A DNA stretch of 9,442 nucleotides from an uncultured Bacilli bacterium (GTDB taxonomy: Bacteria; Bacillota_I; Bacilli_A; RF39; UBA660). The translations under genes and the position numbers were made by a program. Shown in pieces: positions 6,537-9,442 of this stretch. The stretch's first letter is position 1. Each line of letters opens with the position of its first letter. The notes beneath the pieces are model-generated. The model did no database searches and was not told the origin of the DNA. It saw only the letters and a list, made by a program, of their open reading frames with translations. The stretch is from positions 1 through 9,442 of the forward strand of contig CANQZL010000048.1 of NCBI GenBank assembly GCA_947628325.1, written 5' to 3'.

Positions 6537-7242
6537 AATTATTTTCTAACTTTTTTACCAAAGCAATATCCTCATCTTTAACAAATTTTTGTCCACTAAT
6601 TGTCCTTGTTTGATAATAATTACCATCATAATAAATATATGTACAATTATAAACGATTCCATCTTTATCAGTTAAAACATAACTTATAAAAGGACAAATT
6701 ACATGTTCTTGTGCTTTAATGATTTTAACTAGTACAGGATTTCCCTTATCATCAAAACTTAAAAAGGAATTTGGTACTAAATTAGAACTTTCACGAAGAG
6801 AGTGATTATATATTTCATCATAATTTAAATTTTCTGCATCTTCATTAATTGATTCTACTTTTATAGCTTTATCCCCTTCTAAAACATAATCTTCATACCC
6901 TTCTGGTAAGGTATAAAATCTACTATCAAGTTGAATATTAACATCCGTAATAACATCTCCATTTTCCTGTTTTATTCCTTGTAGTTTTAACAAATGATCA
7001 TATTGGTGAATTAACCCATCTATACTTTTACCAGACTCTAACAAAGAAATAGCATTAGGACACATATTAGCTGCATGATTATTATTTTGACAATTATTTA
7101 ATGATTTTGATGTATTCATAAAAGCTGGAATAGCAATTGCTCCAACTACCAAAACACATCCCCCTATTTTAGTTATTTGCCTAAGTATTTTATTGTCATA
7201 CCAAAAGTCAACAACTCTATCTTTTATATCAACTAAACCCAC
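6535..7242 (-). CDS. Membrane-anchored exported protein with CPxA motif, unknown function
   Basis: This 235-residue protein is not recognised. A charged N-terminus (1-25, with K, D and R residues) is followed by one hydrophobic helix at about 26-42 and a mainly polar outer domain. Just beyond the helix lies CPNA (61-64), then G71, HQ (79-80), L84, K86 and an ITDVNI strand (98-103). The same pattern appears in the neighbouring 7318-7884 gene, so the two are probably diverged relatives. Other outer cysteines are at 51, 183 and 200. The start is GTG at 7242: an in-frame TGA at 7260-7258 blocks extension and no later start precedes the membrane helix. The ribosome binding site (AAGAAG) is weak. 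It has its own promoter (7271-7299) and terminator. Topology is most simply N-inside, C-outside. Confidence 0.75.
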   Translation of the reverse strand: MGLVDIKDRVVDFWYDNKILRQITKIGGCVLVVGAIAIPAFMNTSKSLNNCQNNNHAANMCPNAISLLESGKSIDGLIHQYDHLLKLQGIKQENGDVITDVNIQLDSRFYTLPEGYEDYVLEGDKAIKVESINEDAENLNYDEIYNHSLRESSNLVPNSFLSFDDKGNPVLVKIIKAQEHVICPFISYVLTDKDGIVYNCTYIYYDGNYYQTRTISGQKFVKDEDIALVKKLENN

Positions 7243-7270
7243 TAAATAACACTTCTTTCATTGAATTCAT

Positions 7271-7299
7271 ATTATATTACCTTAATCATTAAAAAACAA
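7271..7299 (-). promoter_or_regulatory. Promoter of the 235-residue gene
   Basis: On the minus strand TTGTTT (7299-7294) and TATAAT (7276-7271) are 17 bases apart. The -35 begins one base after the T-run of the preceding gene's terminator (7306-7301). The start point near 7264 leaves about 22 bases before the GTG start. Confidence 0.55.
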
Positions 7300-7300
7300 T

Positions 7301-7344
7301 AAAAAAGATAGTCTAAATTATTTTAAAGTTAATTTAGGACCATC
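7301..7344 (-). terminator. Strong intrinsic terminator overlapping the end of the 188-residue gene
   Basis: On the minus strand GATGGTCCTAAATTA (7344-7330) pairs with TAATTTAGACTATC (7320-7307), giving 14 pairs with one bulged C and one G-U, followed by six T (7306-7301). The upstream arm lies inside the coding sequence (the codons for the last eight residues) and the TAA stop begins the downstream arm, so one stretch serves as both coding end and terminator. Confidence 0.8.
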
Positions 7345-7884
7345 TTCGTCTAATTCAGTATATGACATCTCATATATTTCAGGCATATTTTCTAGAGTGA
7401 TAACACCCATAGGTTGTCCATTAACAACAGTAGGTTCTGCTCCTGAAGGCAATTCATAATGAATGGCTATAACATTACCTTCACTATCTTTTTCTTCTGT
7501 AATAATCATAGGAACATACTCTTTATCTGATACCTTATCAATACTAATATCAGAAACCAAAATACCAGTCTTTTCCAAATCTCTTGTTTGATGTTCTATA
7601 GCAGCTTGTCTATTTCCCATACGCATTTGATAAGATGCAATAGGACATACATCCATAGTTGGATCAGTTAAATAATGACCTGTTAAAAGCATTCCACCTA
7701 TAAATAAACCACTTACTACTAAAGTTGTTGCTACACAACCAGTTAATACTCCAAAAACAGATGCAATATCTTTTACATGATATTTTTTCATCCATTGTCT
7801 TAGATTACTTTCTACAACTTTACTTGGTATTGGTTCAGCCATTTTAGCATTACCAACTTCGTTATATAAATTTTTATTTTTCAT
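7318..7884 (-). CDS. Membrane-anchored exported protein with CPxA motif, unknown function
   Basis: This 188-residue protein is not recognised. The N-terminal 40 residues are polar and basic, then one long hydrophobic helix spans about 42-70, and the rest is a polar outer domain rich in acidic residues. Immediately after the helix comes CPIA (80-83), then G90, HQ (98-99), L103, K105 and VSDISI (110-115). This matches the 6535-7242 protein position by position, with one small gap. The helices share an [I/L]-x-G-C-V motif (Cys50 here, Cys29 there). Start: ATG at 7884, six bases after GGGGG (7895-7891), an unusual ribosome binding site that can pair through one G-U. A very good promoter lies upstream (7923-7951). 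An ATG at codon 15 lacks a site. The 3' end forms part of its terminator. Confidence 0.78.
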   Translation of the reverse strand: MKNKNLYNEVGNAKMAEPIPSKVVESNLRQWMKKYHVKDIASVFGVLTGCVATTLVVSGLFIGGMLLTGHYLTDPTMDVCPIASYQMRMGNRQAAIEHQTRDLEKTGILVSDISIDKVSDKEYVPMIITEEKDSEGNVIAIHYELPSGAEPTVVNGQPMGVITLENMPEIYEMSYTELDEDGPKLTLK

Positions 7885-7922
7885 TTTAAACCCCCATTTA
7901 TATCTTTCTGTGTTGCATGAAC

Positions 7923-7951
7923 ATTATAATATAAGGGTATTTATAAGTCAA
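7923..7951 (-). promoter_or_regulatory. Strong sigma-A type promoter of the 188-residue gene
   Basis: On the minus strand TTGACT (7951-7946) and TATAAT (7928-7923) are exactly 17 bases apart, the closest match to the housekeeping consensus in the window. The start point near 7916 gives a leader of about 30 bases. A small TGTT/AACA dyad (7911-7923) lies at the start point and could be an operator, but it is short. Confidence 0.75.
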
Positions 7952-7969
7952 ATTTTGCTCAAGTTATTT

Positions 7970-7995
7970 AAAAAAAATAGTATTTCTACTATTTT
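7970..7995 (-). terminator. Intrinsic terminator with GAAA loop after htpG
   Basis: On the minus strand AAAATAGTA (7995-7987) pairs perfectly with TACTATTTT (7982-7974) around a GAAA tetraloop, followed by four more T (7973-7970). The htpG stop codon (7996-7994) overlaps the base of the stem. Its core AGTAGAAATA is identical to that of the terminator at 6509-6536. Confidence 0.85.
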
Positions 7996-9442
7996 ATTTA
8001 CTCATCATATCACAGATTAAATTAGTAAGTTCTGTTGGATTTTCGATTTGTAATCCCTCTATTAAACGAGCTTGATTATATAAAATCTTTGTATAATTAG
8101 CTAATTCTTCACGATCATTTTTATATAAATCTTCTAACTTTGCAGCAATAGGATGTTTTTCATTAATCTCTAAGACTATTTCAGCTTTAACATTTTCCCC
8201 AGTAGGCATTGAATTCATAATCTTCTCCATTTCTAATGAAATATTACCTTCAGTACTTAAACAAACTGGATGATTTCTTAATTTATTAGTATATTTAACA
8301 TTTTTTACATCAGGTAAAGCTTCTTTCATTAGAGCAAACATATCTTTAGCTTCCTTATTCTTTTCTTCAAGTCTTTCTTTTTCTTCTGGTTCATCTAAAG
8401 AAACATCTTCAGAAGCCACATTAGCAAACTTTTTACCTTCATATTCCATTAATGCTTGAATCGTAAATTCATCTACATAATCACATAAATATAATACTTC
8501 GTATTCTTTATCTTTAAATCTTTCAACATTAGGAAGTAAATCTATCTTATCAATACTTTCTCCACTAGCATAATAGATTTTTTCTTGTCCTTCCTTCATA
8601 TTATCAACATATTCTTTTAAAGTAACACGTTTCTTATCTTTAGAACTATAAAACATTAATAAGTCTTTTAAAGTATCATTATTCATTCCATAACTACTAT
8701 AAATACCATATTTTAACTGCATTCCAAATGCATCAAAGAATTTTTCATAATTAACTCTATCATCTTTTAACATTTCTTCTAAAGTAGATTTAATTTTCTT
8801 TTCCAAATTCTTAGCAATTAACTTTAATTGTCTATCTTGTTGAAGCATTTCTCTAGATAAATTAAGAGAAATATCTTCACTATCAACTAGTCCTTTAACA
8901 AAGCTAAAGTAATCAGGTAACAAATCAGCACACTTATCCATTATTAAAACACCATTAGAATATAATTGTAATCCTTTTTCATATTCCTTAGTATAGTAAT
9001 CATATGGAGCATGAGAAGGTATAAATAACAATGAATCATAAGATATTTGTCCTTCTAATTTACTATGAATAGTTTTAGCTGGAGCCTCAAAATCATAAAA
9101 TTTATCGGCATAGAAAGAATTATATTCTTCACTAGTAACTTCATTTTCATTTCTTTTCCAAATAGGAATCATACTATTAAGAGTTTTATCTTCTACAACC
9201 GTTTCTGTCTCTTCACTTTTCTCATCTTTTAATCTAGTTTCTTCTTTTTTCATTATAATTGGATATTTAACATAATCAGAATATTTTTTAATAATACCTT
9301 CTATTCTTCTTTCTTCTAAGTACTCATCATAAGAATCAGTATCTGTATTATCTTTTAAATATAAAGTTATTTCAGTACCAACATCTTTTTTCTTAGCTTC
9401 AGATATACTATATCCATCAGTACCATTACTTACCCATTCAAA
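7994..9442 (-). CDS. htpG: Chaperone HtpG (Hsp90 family), partial, N-terminus beyond the window
   Basis: HtpG is an ATP-driven dimeric cytoplasmic chaperone that helps remodel and fold client proteins. The frame is open without a stop to base 9442, so 482 residues are visible and roughly 150 N-terminal residues, with most of the ATP-binding site, are missing. The ATG at 9253 is internal, not the start: the sequence before it (FEWVSNGTDGYSI... and RRIEGIIKKYSDYVKYPII) is typical HtpG. Visible parts are the end of the ATPase domain (about 1-63 of the fragment), a charged linker (64-87), and the middle domain with FYDFEAPAKTIHSKLEG, GLQLYSNGVLIMDKCADLLP and NLSREMLQQ, whose Arg (codon 8854-8852) contacts the ATP phosphate in the family. 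The C-terminal dimerisation domain contains LEINEKHPI. It ends at a clear terminator and appears intact as far as seen. Confidence 0.95.
   Translation of the reverse strand, partial: FEWVSNGTDGYSISEAKKKDVGTEITLYLKDNTDTDSYDEYLEERRIEGIIKKYSDYVKYPIIMKKEETRLKDEKSEETETVVEDKTLNSMIPIWKRNENEVTSEEYNSFYADKFYDFEAPAKTIHSKLEGQISYDSLLFIPSHAPYDYYTKEYEKGLQLYSNGVLIMDKCADLLPDYFSFVKGLVDSEDISLNLSREMLQQDRQLKLIAKNLEKKIKSTLEEMLKDDRVNYEKFFDAFGMQLKYGIYSSYGMNNDTLKDLLMFYSSKDKKRVTLKEYVDNMKEGQEKIYYASGESIDKIDLLPNVERFKDKEYEVLYLCDYVDEFTIQALMEYEGKKFANVASEDVSLDEPEEKERLEEKNKEAKDMFALMKEALPDVKNVKYTNKLRNHPVCLSTEGNISLEMEKIMNSMPTGENVKAEIVLEINEKHPIAAKLEDLYKNDREELANYTKILYNQARLIEGLQIENPTELTNLICDMMSK

Noticed and set aside
7202..7269. 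Short open frame (13 codons, from ATG at 7269) overlapping the GTG start of the 235-residue gene, as a possible leader peptide
   Set aside because: Its first ATG lies upstream of the predicted transcription start near 7264, so the full frame would not be transcribed from the visible promoter. The inner ATG would be almost leaderless.
7733..7744. Lipobox-like LTGC (residues 47-50) in the 188-residue protein, and IGGC (26-29) in the 235-residue protein, suggesting lipoproteins
   Set aside because: The cysteines lie at the beginning of, or inside, the hydrophobic helix, with strongly hydrophobic residues continuing after them and little or no hydrophobic stretch before. Cleavage by the lipoprotein signal peptidase is not expected; a simple membrane anchor fits better.
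7994..9253. htpG as a 419-residue protein starting at ATG 9253, perhaps truncated
   Set aside because: The same frame stays open to 9442 and encodes typical HtpG sequence, so this ATG is internal and the gene merely continues past the window edge.

Overview
The window is very AT-rich, tightly packed bacterial chromosome. It looks like a low-GC Bacillota/Mycoplasmatota-type organism: a reduced gut-associated lineage such as the RF39 or Erysipelotrichales-like groups is my best guess, from composition and protein style only. Tryptophan is encoded by TGG at every tryptophan codon I checked, so the standard bacterial code 11 applies and not the TGA=Trp code of classical mycoplasmas. All nine stop codons in the window are TAA. 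There is no rRNA, tRNA, CRISPR array, insertion sequence or phage gene.

Layout, left to right. Bases 1-147 are noncoding: an imperfect TTCCC/AAGGAA direct repeat, a small inverted repeat and a minus-strand terminator. Then comes a two-gene minus-strand operon (148-3720, transcribed right to left). It encodes a 1057-residue cytosolic-looking protein with a helical N-terminal two thirds and a long disordered Ser/Thr/Asn/Lys-rich tail, followed by a small two-helix membrane protein. A 115-base divergent promoter region separates this operon from the only plus-strand gene, a six-helix HdeD/DUF308-like membrane protein (3836-4513). That gene converges on a single-pass membrane protein (4529-5116), and the two share one bidirectional terminator.

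Further right, all on the minus strand, are the housekeeping pair def and gmk (peptide deformylase then guanylate kinase, 8-base overlap), two single-pass membrane proteins of unknown function (6535-7242 and 7318-7884) that appear to be diverged relatives, and htpG (Hsp90), which runs off the right edge. Apart from def-gmk and the 148-3720 operon, each gene appears to have its own promoter. htpG, the two CPxA genes and the DUF308-like/195-residue convergent pair end in clear intrinsic terminators; gmk has none visible.

The recognisable functions are protein maturation (Def), GMP phosphorylation (Gmk) and protein folding (HtpG). Four of the remaining genes encode small membrane proteins and one encodes the large tailed protein, and none of these five can be assigned a function from sequence. 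The most interesting points are the paired exported proteins with a shared CPxA-x6-G-x7-HQ motif just outside the membrane, the large disordered-tail protein co-transcribed with a membrane partner, a peptide deformylase with unusual motif I and II residues, and the repeated use of stop codons as part of terminator stems. I see no clear evidence of a complete new defence or mobile system.
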